From DASTGO01 sp035719045 (lineage in GTDB: Bacteria; Actinomycetota; Actinomycetes; Actinomycetales; Kineosporiaceae): a stretch of DNA of 13,022 nt. Numbering within the stretch: the stretch's first letter is position 1; every line of letters begins with the position of its first letter. The notes below the pieces were generated by a model. The model was not told the DNA's origin. It did no database searches and worked only from the letters and a program-made list of their open reading frames with translations. The stretch spans positions 1 through 13,022 of the forward strand of contig DASTGO010000292.1 in NCBI GenBank assembly GCA_035719045.1. Reading direction: 5' to 3'. Shown here one piece after another: positions 1-6,308 of the stretch. The position numbers and the translations under genes are program-made.

Positions 1-542
1 GCGCAGGCGCCGACCTGACCCCGCAGCAGGCCCGCGAGCACATCGTCGGCTACACGATCCTCAACGACTGGTCCGCCCGGGACCTGCAACGCCAGGACAT
101 GCGGGTCGGGCTCGGTCCGGCCAAGGGCAAGGACTTCGCCACGACTCTGGGCCCGTGGCTGGTCACTGCCGACGAACTGGAGCCGTTCCGCGACCACGAA
201 GGATTCCTCCGGCTGCGGATGAGCGTCGCCGTGAACGGGGTCGAGGTCGGCCGGGACCTGCTGTCCAACATGGGCTGGCCGTTCGAGGACCTGGTGGCGT
301 ACGCCTCCCGCGGCACCCAGGTCCGACCCGGCGACGTGCTCGGCTCGGGCACCTGCGGCAACGGCGGTTGCCTGGCCGAGCTGTGGGGACGGCGTGGCGA
401 GAAGTCCCCGCCGCCTCTGCGCCCCAGTGACGTCGTGACCATGACCGTCGAGGGCATCGGGACGATCAGCAACCGCGTGGTACCCGGCCGGGACCCGATC
501 CCCCTGCCCCCGGCCCGACCCCGGCCCCGGGACCGCGGATGA
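1..542 (+). CDS. Fumarylacetoacetate hydrolase family protein, C-terminal part (5' end outside window)
   Basis: The reading frame is open from base 3 and gives about 179 residues. The start lies to the left of the window. The fragment opens with GYTILNDWSARDLQ, the conserved core of the FAH fold. It continues with a VGLGPAKGKDFATTLGPWLVT stretch (codons from about 111) and ends with the glycine-rich GTCGNGGC / VEGIGTISNRV region usual for the C-terminus. Members of this superfamily cleave or hydrate 2-oxo or 2,4-diketo acids using a divalent metal, in the cytoplasm; the metal-binding carboxylates lie partly outside the window. The stop codon overlaps the next gene's start (ATGA), so the two are co-transcribed and probably translationally coupled. 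FAH plus SDR pairs occur in non-phosphorylative deoxy-sugar and aromatic catabolism; the exact substrate cannot be read here. The tail after about residue 165 is Pro/Arg-rich and looks unstructured. Confidence 0.9.
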   Translation, partial: AGADLTPQQAREHIVGYTILNDWSARDLQRQDMRVGLGPAKGKDFATTLGPWLVTADELEPFRDHEGFLRLRMSVAVNGVEVGRDLLSNMGWPFEDLVAYASRGTQVRPGDVLGSGTCGNGGCLAELWGRRGEKSPPPLRPSDVVTMTVEGIGTISNRVVPGRDPIPLPPARPRPRDRG

Positions 543-1375
543 CAGGACCGCGGAAGGCCGGCGGGCGCCTGACCGGCAAGACGGTCATCGTGACCGGAGC
601 CGCCCGCGGGCAGGGATTGGCACAGTCCCTGCTCGCGGCCCGCGAGGGTGCCCAGGTGATCGCCACAGATCTCGTCGAGGCCGCACCCTCCGAGCTGACC
701 GCCTACGCCGAAGCTGAGGATCCAGCTGGCCGGCAGGGTCCGGGAACCGTGGCCTACCAGCGTCTCGACGTCACCGACCCCATCGCGTGGCGGGGCCTCG
801 CCGCATACCTCGCGGACCGGCACGGCACCGTCCACGGACTCGTCACCAACGCCGGGATGACCTGGCGGGCACGGCTGAACGAGCTCGAGGTCGCCGACCT
901 GCACCGCGTGCTCGACGTCAACCTCGCCGGGGCTCTGCTCGGCATCCAGCACCTGGCACCCCTCATGGAAGCCGGCGCCTCCATCGTCACCGTGGGCTCC
1001 GCCGCGGCCCTCACCGGGCACTACCCGATCGCCTACACCGCGAGCAAGTGGGCCCTGCGCGGCCTGACCCGCGCAGCCTGCCTGGAACTGGGTCCGCGCG
1101 GCATCCGCGTCAACGTGGTCCATCCCGGGTTCATCGAGACGCCGATGACCGCGACCGCACCGCAGGCCTTCCGGGTGGCCAACATCGCCGAGACCCCGCT
1201 CGGACGCACCGGCGCCGCCTCCGAGGTCGCCGCGGTCGTGACGTTCCTGCTCAGCGACGAAGCCTCCTACGTCTCCGGCGCCGAGATCCCGATCGACGGC
1301 GGGATGACCGCCCACGGTGGCGTGAAGTCCATCTCGGACGCGCTGTCCGGGGTCACCGGGAGGTGCTGTTCGTAG
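539..1375 (+). CDS. SDR family NAD(P)-dependent oxidoreductase
   Basis: This is a 278-residue classical short-chain dehydrogenase. Visible motifs are the nucleotide-binding TGAARGQG (residues 19-26), NAG (104-106), catalytic Ser154, YTASK with Tyr166 and Lys170, and the HPGFIETPM loop (195-203). The ATG at 539 overlaps the stop of the upstream FAH-family gene, which fixes the start and implies coupled translation. Classical SDRs oxidise or reduce secondary alcohols in the cytosol. Beside an FAH hydrolase, an inferred job is oxidation of a 2-keto-3-deoxy sugar acid or a similar hydroxy acid, but FabG-like or hydroxysteroid-type substrates cannot be excluded. The insertion around residues 48-70 is longer than in minimal SDRs. 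The last residues (SGVTGRCCS) look like a non-homologous tail, so the true 3' end may have been altered by the rearrangement that begins just downstream. Confidence 0.93.
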   Translation: MTGPRKAGGRLTGKTVIVTGAARGQGLAQSLLAAREGAQVIATDLVEAAPSELTAYAEAEDPAGRQGPGTVAYQRLDVTDPIAWRGLAAYLADRHGTVHGLVTNAGMTWRARLNELEVADLHRVLDVNLAGALLGIQHLAPLMEAGASIVTVGSAAALTGHYPIAYTASKWALRGLTRAACLELGPRGIRVNVVHPGFIETPMTATAPQAFRVANIAETPLGRTGAASEVAAVVTFLLSDEASYVSGAEIPIDGGMTAHGGVKSISDALSGVTGRCCS

Positions 1376-1417
1376 GGGTGAGCAGGCCGAGCTTCCAGGG
1401 CACCGCCCCGTTGCACG

Positions 1418-1437
1418 GGCGAGGCCGAAGGCCCGCC
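1418..1437 (+). terminator. GC-rich hairpin after the SDR gene
   Basis: GGCGAGGCC and GGCCCGCC form an 8-base-pair stem with one bulged A and a GAA loop, 42 nt after the SDR stop. There is no U-tract, as is common for actinobacterial terminators. A second small dyad, TCCCATGTGGGA, follows at 1438-1449. Function as a terminator is inferred from position only. Confidence 0.45.
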
Positions 1438-1722
1438 TCCCATGTGGGAATCGAACCCTCGCCCAGACGCTCGCCGACGTTGCCGATGAGGCCGGCTCCG
1501 ATGACGAGCAGAAACCCGGTCCGGACAGCGACAGTGGTTGAGGGATGCCCAGGTGAGGCAGCGGCGGGCCGGTATCGAGCAGGATCACGCCGGACGCCGA
1601 GCCAGCCCCTCACGCAGGATCTCGTCCACCCGATCCGACACACCCGGCGCCGCCCCCTGCGCAGCCCCGAACCACGCCGGCGGCCACGGCCGAGGCCTGA
1701 TAGCGGTCGGTTTGGCGGGGCC

Positions 1723-1779
1723 TTCGAGGTGGTGGGCGCCGGTGAAGTGTTCGAGGTAGACCACGTCGGGCACCACCTC
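1723..1779 (-). pseudogene. Possible relic of a DUF5753 (XRE-family regulator) domain
   Basis: The minus strand encodes EVVPDVVYLEHFTGAHHLE. This resembles the conserved late segment of DUF5753 domains, which in actinomycetes follow an XRE helix-turn-helix (pattern roughly PDVVYLEHLTGALYLE, from memory). Similarity stops abruptly on both sides: the following residues are Pro/Arg-rich and the frame ends at 1585. If real, it is a roughly 19-residue remnant of a regulator. A chance match cannot be ruled out. Confidence 0.25.
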
Positions 1780-1932
1780 GCTCGCAATGATGGGAAGACT
1801 ACTCGGAACGGATGACGCGCCTGCGGCTGAGGTTTCGAGAGGTTCTGTTCGGCGTGCCCCGCCGACCCACCGGCCGGGGACCCCGTCAGGGCGGCGATGG
1901 CCGTCATCGACGATGCGACAGGGAGAGATGGG

Positions 1933-2448
1933 ATGGCTGACCTGTTCGTACTGGGATTCCCGACGAGGGAGAGAGCCGAAGCCGTGATGGAGGTGGCAAG
2001 GGATCTGCAGAAGCAGGAACTGCTCGACCTCGAAGACGCGGCACTGGTCTGGCGGACGACGGACGGCAAGATCAAAGTGCAGCAGGCCTTCAGCCCGGTC
2101 GGGGCGGGAGCCGCCGGAGGGGCCCTCTGGGGCATGCTGTTCGGGCTGCTCTTCCTCATGCCGGTCTTCGGCTTGGCGGTGGGCGCCGGCGTCGGTGCCC
2201 TGGCGGGCAAGCTGACCGACCTCGGGATCAACGACAAATTCATCAAGGAGGTCGCGGCCAGCCTGACGCCGGGAACTGCCGCTGTCTTCGCGTTGGTCCG
2301 CCGGAGCACGCCCGACCGCGTTCGACAAGCCCTCGTTCCCTACCAGCCGAAGATCATCCGGACGTCCTTGTCCGTGCAGGAAGAGTCCGAGCTGATCCAG
2401 CGTCTTCAGGAAGCACAGGCCGCCGTTCCCACGCCCCAGCAGGCCTGA
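1933..2448 (+). CDS. DUF1269 domain-containing membrane protein
   Basis: This is a 171-residue protein. The ATG at 1933 is chosen because GGGAGAG at 1921-1927 sits 5 nt upstream and because family members begin MADL-(I/F)VLGF. An ATG at 1897 in the same frame would add 12 residues with no good ribosome-binding site. Residues 1-55 form the alpha/beta domain with LDLEDAALVWRTTDGKIKV (31-49). Residues 57-92 are a Gly/Ala-rich hydrophobic hairpin, probably a membrane-inserting segment. Residues 96-125 (DLGINDKFIKEVAASLTPGTAA) match the conserved second half of the family, and residues 145-171 are a Gln/Glu-rich tail. The family is widespread in actinobacteria, of unknown function, and often annotated near stress genes. 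A strong inverted repeat follows at 2486-2540, so the gene is probably monocistronic. Confidence 0.9.
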   Translation: MADLFVLGFPTRERAEAVMEVARDLQKQELLDLEDAALVWRTTDGKIKVQQAFSPVGAGAAGGALWGMLFGLLFLMPVFGLAVGAGVGALAGKLTDLGINDKFIKEVAASLTPGTAAVFALVRRSTPDRVRQALVPYQPKIIRTSLSVQEESELIQRLQEAQAAVPTPQQA

Positions 2449-2485
2449 GCAGCACCAGGCCGCCACCGGGTCTGCAGTTGGGCAT

Positions 2486-2540
2486 CGGGCGCGGAACGGG
2501 AGCCGACGCCCCACAAGGACAAACTCCCGTTCCGCACCCG
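2486..2540. terminator. Long inverted repeat downstream of the DUF1269 gene
   Basis: The arm GCGGAACGGGAG (2491-2502) is perfectly complementary to CTCCCGTTCCGC (2524-2535). After one mismatch (2490/2536), four more pairs extend it (2486-2489 with 2537-2540), around a 21-nt loop. It begins 38 nt after the DUF1269 stop and lies 93 nt before the lipoprotein start. The most economical reading is a factor-assisted terminator or mRNA-stabilising stem. A regulatory dyad for the downstream lipoprotein is also possible. There is no U-tract. Confidence 0.55.
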
Positions 2541-2632
2541 TCCGCGGCGTGCCGGCGATTCGGCGTCGGCATCCCGCCCCACTGGTGCTCTGACAGCGAA
2601 TCGCGCTCACTGGACAAGAAGGGAAGCTCCTC

Positions 2633-3262
2633 ATGCCGATCACGCCCCGCGTCGTTGGTGCCGCTCTGGCTCTGGTAGCCGTGAGTGCTTGTGGCGGGAC
2701 ACCTAGCGCCACCAGCGGGAAGAGCAGCAGTACGTCCTCTGCAACCTCCGGAATGTCTTCGTCCGCCCCCGTTTCGGGGACTGGGACCTGGGCTCAGAAC
2801 GTCTGTGTGGCGACCACCGGCCTCAAGACGTCGCTCGACGCGCTGGGCAGGAACATCACCATCAGCCTCAGGGCGTCCGGCACGACCCAGGTCCGTGAGC
2901 AGCTCGGCGCTCAGGCGGACCAGGTGCGATCGGAGGCTCAGGCACTCGTGGCTGCCGTGACTGCAGTGCCGGCAACCGTCAAGTCCCAGGCGGAGAGCGT
3001 CAGGACCGAACTCGGAACACAGGCGCAGGCGGTTCAAGCCTCCACCGACAAGCTGAGGGCGGCAGCAGGTCAGGCTCACGAGGCCACCAATGCCTCGGCC
3101 GCCGCCACCAGCCTGCAGGGGCTCTCGGCCAAGTATGGCGAGACTCGCACAGCAACGGAGACGTTCACCACGAAGCTCAAGCAGACAGCGACGCAGGCCT
3201 CCGCAACGGCGCGGGAAGCCTTCGCAGCAGCCCCGGCCTGCGCTCCCTACGTGCAGAAGTGA
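2633..3262 (+). CDS. Small secreted lipoprotein with Ala/Gln-rich coiled region
   Basis: This is a 209-residue protein. The N-terminus is a lipoprotein signal: a short basic start, a hydrophobic stretch from residue 7 to 19, and the lipobox VSAC with lipidated Cys20. A Ser/Thr/Gly-rich linker (residues 22-52) tethers the domain to the membrane. Residues 60-200 are rich in Ala, Gln, Glu, Lys and Thr with heptad-like spacing, predicting long helices or a coiled coil. Two further cysteines, Cys58 and Cys203, bracket the helical domain and could form a disulfide outside the cell. GGGAAG at 2620-2625 is the ribosome-binding site, 7 nt before the ATG. I do not recognise a named family; function is unknown. 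A terminator-like hairpin and a tandem repeat follow the stop directly. Confidence 0.85.
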   Translation: MPITPRVVGAALALVAVSACGGTPSATSGKSSSTSSATSGMSSSAPVSGTGTWAQNVCVATTGLKTSLDALGRNITISLRASGTTQVREQLGAQADQVRSEAQALVAAVTAVPATVKSQAESVRTELGTQAQAVQASTDKLRAAAGQAHEATNASAAATSLQGLSAKYGETRTATETFTTKLKQTATQASATAREAFAAAPACAPYVQK

Positions 3263-3263
3263 C

Positions 3264-3301
3264 GAAGACGCTCTGACCAACTGAAGACGCTCTGACCAAC
3301 T
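3264..3301 (+). repeat. Two perfect tandem copies of a 19-bp unit
   Basis: The unit GAAGACGCTCTGACCAACT occurs at 3264-3282 and again at 3283-3301 with no gap, starting 1 nt after the lipoprotein stop codon. The second copy contributes CTGACCA to the hairpin at 3292-3309, so the duplication probably arose by slippage or unequal exchange at the gene end. Confidence 0.85.
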
Positions 3302-3309
3302 ATGGTCAG
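3292..3309 (+). terminator. Hairpin after the lipoprotein gene
   Basis: CTGACCA (3292-3298) pairs with TGGTCAG (3303-3309) across an ACTA loop, a perfect 7-base-pair stem 29 nt after the stop. No U-tract follows. The first copy of the neighbouring tandem repeat carries the same CTGACCA arm, so either copy could pair with the right arm. Confidence 0.45.
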
Positions 3310-3360
3310 GCGAACGCGGCTCGACCTGGTTCCGCGATATGCCGAGCGGCGTCCCCGCGT

Positions 3361-3420
3361 GGCGCAGGGCCCCAGAGGGTGATCCCTTTCTCCGAGATCA
3401 CCGCACTGGAGCCCTGCGCC
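3361..3420. terminator. 60-nt imperfect hairpin between convergent genes
   Basis: GGCGCAGGGC (3361-3370) is the exact reverse complement of 3411-3420. Further in, CCAG (3372-3375) pairs with CTGG (3406-3409) and GGTGATC (3378-3384) pairs with GATCACC (3396-3402), leaving an 11-nt loop. That makes about 21 base pairs in three blocks. It lies 16 nt beyond the stop of the minus-strand DUF7144 gene and about 100 nt beyond the convergent lipoprotein stop, so a bidirectional terminator is the likely role. Confidence 0.6.
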
Positions 3421-3436
3421 ACCAGTCGGTGGTGGG

Positions 3437-3901
3437 TCAGATCCGGTCGGGTTCGAACCCGGCGAGCGCCCAGATGACCGCCACGTCGACCGTGATGATC
3501 AGTACCGACCAGATCGGCTGGTACGGAATGAACAGGAAGTGCGCCACCGCTGACAGAACGCACAGCCCCATGGCTGCGAACCTCGCGACCAAGGAACCAC
3601 GCAACACCCCGATACTCACCGCGAGGAGAACGATGCCGAGGACCAGGTGGATCCAGCCCCATACCGTGATGTCAACCCGGTACGCATAGGACGCCGTCAC
3701 CAAGAAGAAGCGATGGCCGATCAAGGCCGCAAGGCCTTCCAGCACCTGGAAAGCACCGCCTGCGACGAGCATGAGGACGGCGAAGAGAGTCGGCCCCGAC
3801 ACCCAATCCGTCACGGTGCCGGTCTTCCCGCGCGGTCCCTGCCCGATCGGACCTCTCCGCTCCGCTGATCCCGATCCGCTCGTGGTCGAACTCATCTCCA
3901 T
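3437..3901 (-). CDS. DUF7144 family four-helix membrane protein
   Basis: This is a 154-residue integral membrane protein. After a Ser/Gly/Arg-rich cytoplasmic tail (1-32), four hydrophobic segments are visible at about 36-60, 79-99, 104-126 and 130-148. Conserved family features are AGGAFQVLEGL (47-57), WGWIHLVLGI (81-90), AHFLFIPYQPIWSVLII (120-136) and the end DVAVIWAL (139-146). The family is common in actinobacteria and its function is unknown. The ATG at 3901 is preceded by a G-rich stretch; an ATG two codons later is an equally possible start. The gene faces the lipoprotein gene tail to tail, with the long hairpin at 3361-3420 between them. Its promoter must lie in 3902-4010, where a perfect 9-bp dyad sits about 66 nt upstream of the start. 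Confidence 0.9.
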   Translation of the reverse strand: MEMSSTTSGSGSAERRGPIGQGPRGKTGTVTDWVSGPTLFAVLMLVAGGAFQVLEGLAALIGHRFFLVTASYAYRVDITVWGWIHLVLGIVLLAVSIGVLRGSLVARFAAMGLCVLSAVAHFLFIPYQPIWSVLIITVDVAVIWALAGFEPDRI

Positions 3902-3966
3902 CCCCCATCCCCCGCCGGACCTTCTCCCGTGCGGTCTCTCTCCTTGTGGCCTCAGCGGGCCGAGAT

Positions 3967-3988
3967 CCGCCGATCACGAGATCGGCGG
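3967..3988. promoter_or_regulatory. Perfect dyad upstream of the DUF7144 gene
   Basis: CCGCCGATC (3967-3975) and GATCGGCGG (3980-3988) are exact inverted copies around ACGA. It lies 66-87 nt upstream of the DUF7144 start on the minus strand. It could be an operator for that gene or a hairpin ending leftward transcription entering from the broken region at 4022-4240. The sequence alone does not decide between these. Confidence 0.4.
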
Positions 3989-4240
3989 CACCCACCGCGT
4001 CACGGCCCTCAAGCGGCGAATCTAGGTTCCCCCTCCGGCCGGCGCCTCACCCAGCACGGGCAGGACTGCAGCCCCAGGGCCCGGCCGGTGCAGGCGTCCG
4101 GGCAGGCGGCTCGCGGGCCTGCTTCTTGAACCGGATCGATCGTGGGCCCATGCCCACCCGCTGAGGTGGACTCCTCCCCGTCGCGCCCCGGTTGCGCCCT
4201 CCTCCAAGGATGAGGCGCCGAGCAGCACGAGCAGGTAGGG
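3989..4240. other. Gene-free stretch left of the DUF4132 remnant
   Basis: Taken with the DUF7144 upstream region from 3902, about 340 nt carry no gene I can support. Minus-strand frames are open but give low-complexity Arg/Pro/Ser-rich products without family resemblance. A small dyad GTGGGC/GCCCAC (4142-4157) and the CGATCGATCG run near 4134-4143 are the only local structures. A plus-strand stop (TGA at 4211-4213) blocks leftward extension of the DUF4132 frame. Confidence 0.45.
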
Positions 4241-4270
4241 GGAATCGGCCAGAGCGGGCTGATCGGCTGG

Positions 4271-5617
4271 ATGTCCGGCGGCAAGATCCCCAACGCGGCC
4301 ATCCTCGTCCTTGGCATGCTCGCCACCCCGGACGCGGTTGCCGTCCTGCAACAGCTCGCGGACTCCACGAAACACAACGGCTTCCGCAAGCGCATCGCAG
4401 CCGCCCTGGGCGCGGCGGCGCACTCCTGCGGACTCACCCCCAGCCAGTTGGTCGAGCGCACCGTCCCCACAGGTGGGCTGGACGAGACCGGCACCGTCAC
4501 TCTCACCGCCGGCGCGGTGACCGCCCGCACGAGCGTCGACGGCCAACTCAAGGTCGCCCCCCAGTGGCAGACGCCCGGCGGCTGGGCTGCCAAGCCACCC
4601 GTCGGCGCGGTCACCACGGACGTGAACCGTGTGAAGCGCGCGGTGAAAGAGCTGAAGGATCTGCTCGGCGCAGAGCGCCGCCGGGTCGAGGGCCTGCTCG
4701 CGACTGATCGCAGTTGGGACGTCGACGAGTGGCGCCGCTACTACCTCGATCACCCGGTCACCGGCCGTCTCTCGCGTCGGCTGATCTGGACTTTCGAGGC
4801 CGGCGACACCCGACTGACCGGTATTCCCGCCGGTGCCGGAACCGTCCGCACCACCACGGGTGGCACCCCGCTGCCAGATGCGGCCACCGTCCGGCTCTGG
4901 CACCCGGCAACGGCCAGCACGGACGAGGTCTGCGATTGGCGGGAGTGGCTGCTCCGGGAGGAATTCACCCAGCCCTTCAAGCAGGCGTTCCGCGAGGTCT
5001 ACCTCCTCACGCCGGCCGAACGGGAGACAGCCACCTACTCCAACCGGTTCGCCGCGGACGTGCTGCGCTACCAGCAGTTGTACGCACTGTTCAAAGAGCG
5101 AGCCTGGGCCGCGAACCACCTCGGCCCCTATGACGGCGGCCACGACGGACGAGCCCGGCACGAGTTCCCCGACGCCGGGTTGACCATCGTCTTCGAACAC
5201 GTCCAGATCGGCGCGGAGGCCGGCGCGTTCCGCACCGACCTGTGCACCACCGACCGAGTCTGGTTCTTCCGCACGGCCGACCGGTCCAGGACCGCCCCCT
5301 GCCAGTCGGTAGTCATAGAAGGCGGGGCGGTGCGGAAAATCGACCGGGATAGCCATCCCGCCGCTGCCATTCGTCACATGGAACCCGTCTTGCGCGGTCC
5401 AGTCGAGAGACCACGGAGAGGACGTGCGGATGTTCAGCGACGTAATGATGTGTGCCGGCTCCAGGTACGCCTCCTGGGGAAGAGATCTGCCGGCAAAAGC
5501 AGGATCGTCAGCGTTGCCGTAGGCGCAGCGCTTCTCCAGGAACGGAGGGCCATAGTTGGAGAGCGCCGATTCCGTCGGCATGACTCCGTAGTGAAGGAGA
5601 TTCAGTTTGATCTCTAG
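4271..5617 (+). pseudogene. DUF4132 domain protein, truncated at both ends
   Basis: The frame is open from 4214 after a TGA, with the first ATG at 4271. Residues 1-50 (KIPNAAILVLGMLATPDAVA onward) match the repeat-like end of the helical region. Residues 138-345 carry the DUF4132 core: RRVEGLLATDRSWDVDEW, LDHPVTGRLSRRLIWTF, QPFKQAFREVYLLTPAE (234-250), YSNRFAADVLRYQQLYALF (256-274), LGPYDGGHDGRAR (284-296) and TDRVWFFRTADRSRTAP (327-343). Full-length family members are far larger; several hundred N-terminal residues and the C-terminal end are missing. Similarity stops at about base 5299. The remaining open frame to 5617 is antisense to a minus-strand gene and its translation (Arg-rich) is meaningless. 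No ribosome-binding site precedes 4271. DUF4132 occurs with WGR/MolR-type proteins; its function is unclear. This copy is almost certainly dead. Confidence 0.8.
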
Positions 5618-5647
5618 CGCCGCAAGAGCATCCAGGTCATCCAGCAT
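5300..5647 (-). pseudogene. Unrecognised protein, C-terminally truncated at the junction near 5300
   Basis: From the ATG at 5647 about 115 residues look like a genuine protein: MLDDLDALAALEIKLNLLHY, then NYGPPFLEKRCAYGNADDPA (31-50), ITSLNIRTSSPWSLDW (68-83) and IPVDFPHRPAFYDYRL (100-115). After FYDYRL the frame runs on only as the antisense of the DUF4132 remnant, so the original C-terminus is lost. A TTG three codons upstream (5656) has a better-placed AGAGAGG and is an alternative start. Base composition is lower in GC than the flanks, like the CYTH gene 76 nt upstream on the same strand, so they probably arrived together. I do not recognise the family. The pattern of a basic-aromatic IPVxFPxRPxFYD segment after a short leader domain recalls N-terminal regions of some radical SAM enzymes, but no CxxxCxxC is present in the surviving part. 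Confidence 0.6.
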
Positions 5648-5723
5648 CGACGTCAACGGAGGGCCTCTCTCGTGGTAGGCAGCTTGCGGTGTTACGGCGC
5701 GCGGCAGCGGCCAGCTGCAGCGC

Positions 5724-6278
5724 CTACCTTTCTCGACCGAGTAGCAGATGAGGGTATCCGAGATGCATGGGTTCACCCAGTGCCACACCCAGGTCGGCGG
5801 TGAACTTCGACAGTCTCTCAAGCGCCTCGTCTACGGATTCCGCGTCGCCGCAAAACTCAAACTCGATGAACGACCCGAGGCTAGCGACGTCGTCGATGGC
5901 CACGGTCACCTCGTCAAAATGCCATTCCTGGCGAACCTTATCCACCACGACCAACGGCGTGAAGTCTAGTGCAGTGAGTGTCCGGCGGAGTGCCTCAACG
6001 TCCGACACGACACTCTCGTACTCGTCGCAATGGGTCTTCACCACAGAGTCGACCGGGAGCCAGTTCTTGTAGTTGATGGAAGCGGAGCCGTCTTCCACCC
6101 GTAGCCGTAGCCACTCGGAGATCGTGTCGGGCAAAAGGAAGTCTCGATGCGGCGCGTTATAGTAAGAATCCACCTGCCGAGTTTGTTTCCCACGTATGCC
6201 GCCGAGAGATGCCAGTCGGTCAATCACTTCTCGAGGAATAGGACAGAAGAACTTTAGTTCCACCTCGATATACTTCAT
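5724..6278 (-). CDS. CYTH domain protein / class IV adenylate cyclase-like
   Basis: This is a 184-residue single-domain protein, close to the usual CyaB length. It starts MKYIEVELK, the ExExK signature (Glu5, Glu7, Lys9) of the triphosphate tunnel fold. Other tunnel residues visible are Arg58/Arg60 in EWLRLRV, Lys71 in INYKNW, Glu86/Glu88 in CDEYES, Lys114/Arg116 in DKVRQEW, Asp129/Asp130, and Glu139/Glu141 in SFIEFEF. Such enzymes bind triphosphates with Mg/Mn; known activities are cAMP synthesis (class IV cyclase), thiamine triphosphatase and inorganic triphosphatase. Sequence alone does not separate them; the overall layout is nearest the CyaB type. AGGGAG lies 5 nt before the ATG. It follows the 6309-6692 gene after 30 nt, suggesting co-transcription. 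GC content is clearly lower than in the rest of the window (29 of 60 bases over 6241-6300 by hand count), pointing to acquisition by transfer. Confidence 0.87.
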   Translation of the reverse strand: MKYIEVELKFFCPIPREVIDRLASLGGIRGKQTRQVDSYYNAPHRDFLLPDTISEWLRLRVEDGSASINYKNWLPVDSVVKTHCDEYESVVSDVEALRRTLTALDFTPLVVVDKVRQEWHFDEVTVAIDDVASLGSFIEFEFCGDAESVDEALERLSKFTADLGVALGEPMHLGYPHLLLGRER

Positions 6279-6308
6279 ACCGCTCCCTTGATCGGGTGTG
6301 ACTTGTTG

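Larger units (their letters stand above)
1376..1932. other. 557-nt stretch without an intact gene
   Basis: No frame here shows a convincing complete protein. Long open frames exist on both strands, but only because stop codons are rare at this GC content; their translations are Arg/Pro/Ala-rich. The stretch holds the hairpin at 1418-1437, a short minus-strand peptide resembling part of a DUF5753 domain (1723-1779), and the promoter region of the DUF1269 gene near its right end. I could not pick a convincing -35/-10 pair. It reads as decayed sequence at the left border of the accessory patch. Confidence 0.5.

Noticed and set aside
1446..1458. tRNA T-arm-like sequence on the minus strand (GGGTTCGATTCCC)
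   Set aside because: The seven-base loop fits, but there is no matching acceptor stem, anticodon arm or CCA end around it, and the flanks do not fold as a tRNA.
1470..1520. Minus-strand VIGAGLIGNV resembling a Rossmann GxGxxG motif
   Set aside because: The surrounding residues have no dehydrogenase features and the frame runs into Pro/Arg-rich sequence; probably chance.
50..1588. 512-codon open frame on the minus strand antisense to the FAH and SDR genes
   Set aside because: It is a high-GC shadow: Gly/Arg/Pro-rich translation, no motif, and fully opposite two genes with clear catalytic motifs.
5300..5617. C-terminal 106 residues of the plus-strand DUF4132 frame as a real extension
   Set aside because: They are Arg-rich, unlike the family, and lie opposite a minus-strand frame with much better protein character.
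4022..5821. 599-codon minus-strand open frame
   Set aside because: Only the part from 5647 to about 5300 reads as protein. Left of that it is the antisense of the DUF4132 remnant, and right of 5647 it is spacer and the end of the CYTH gene.
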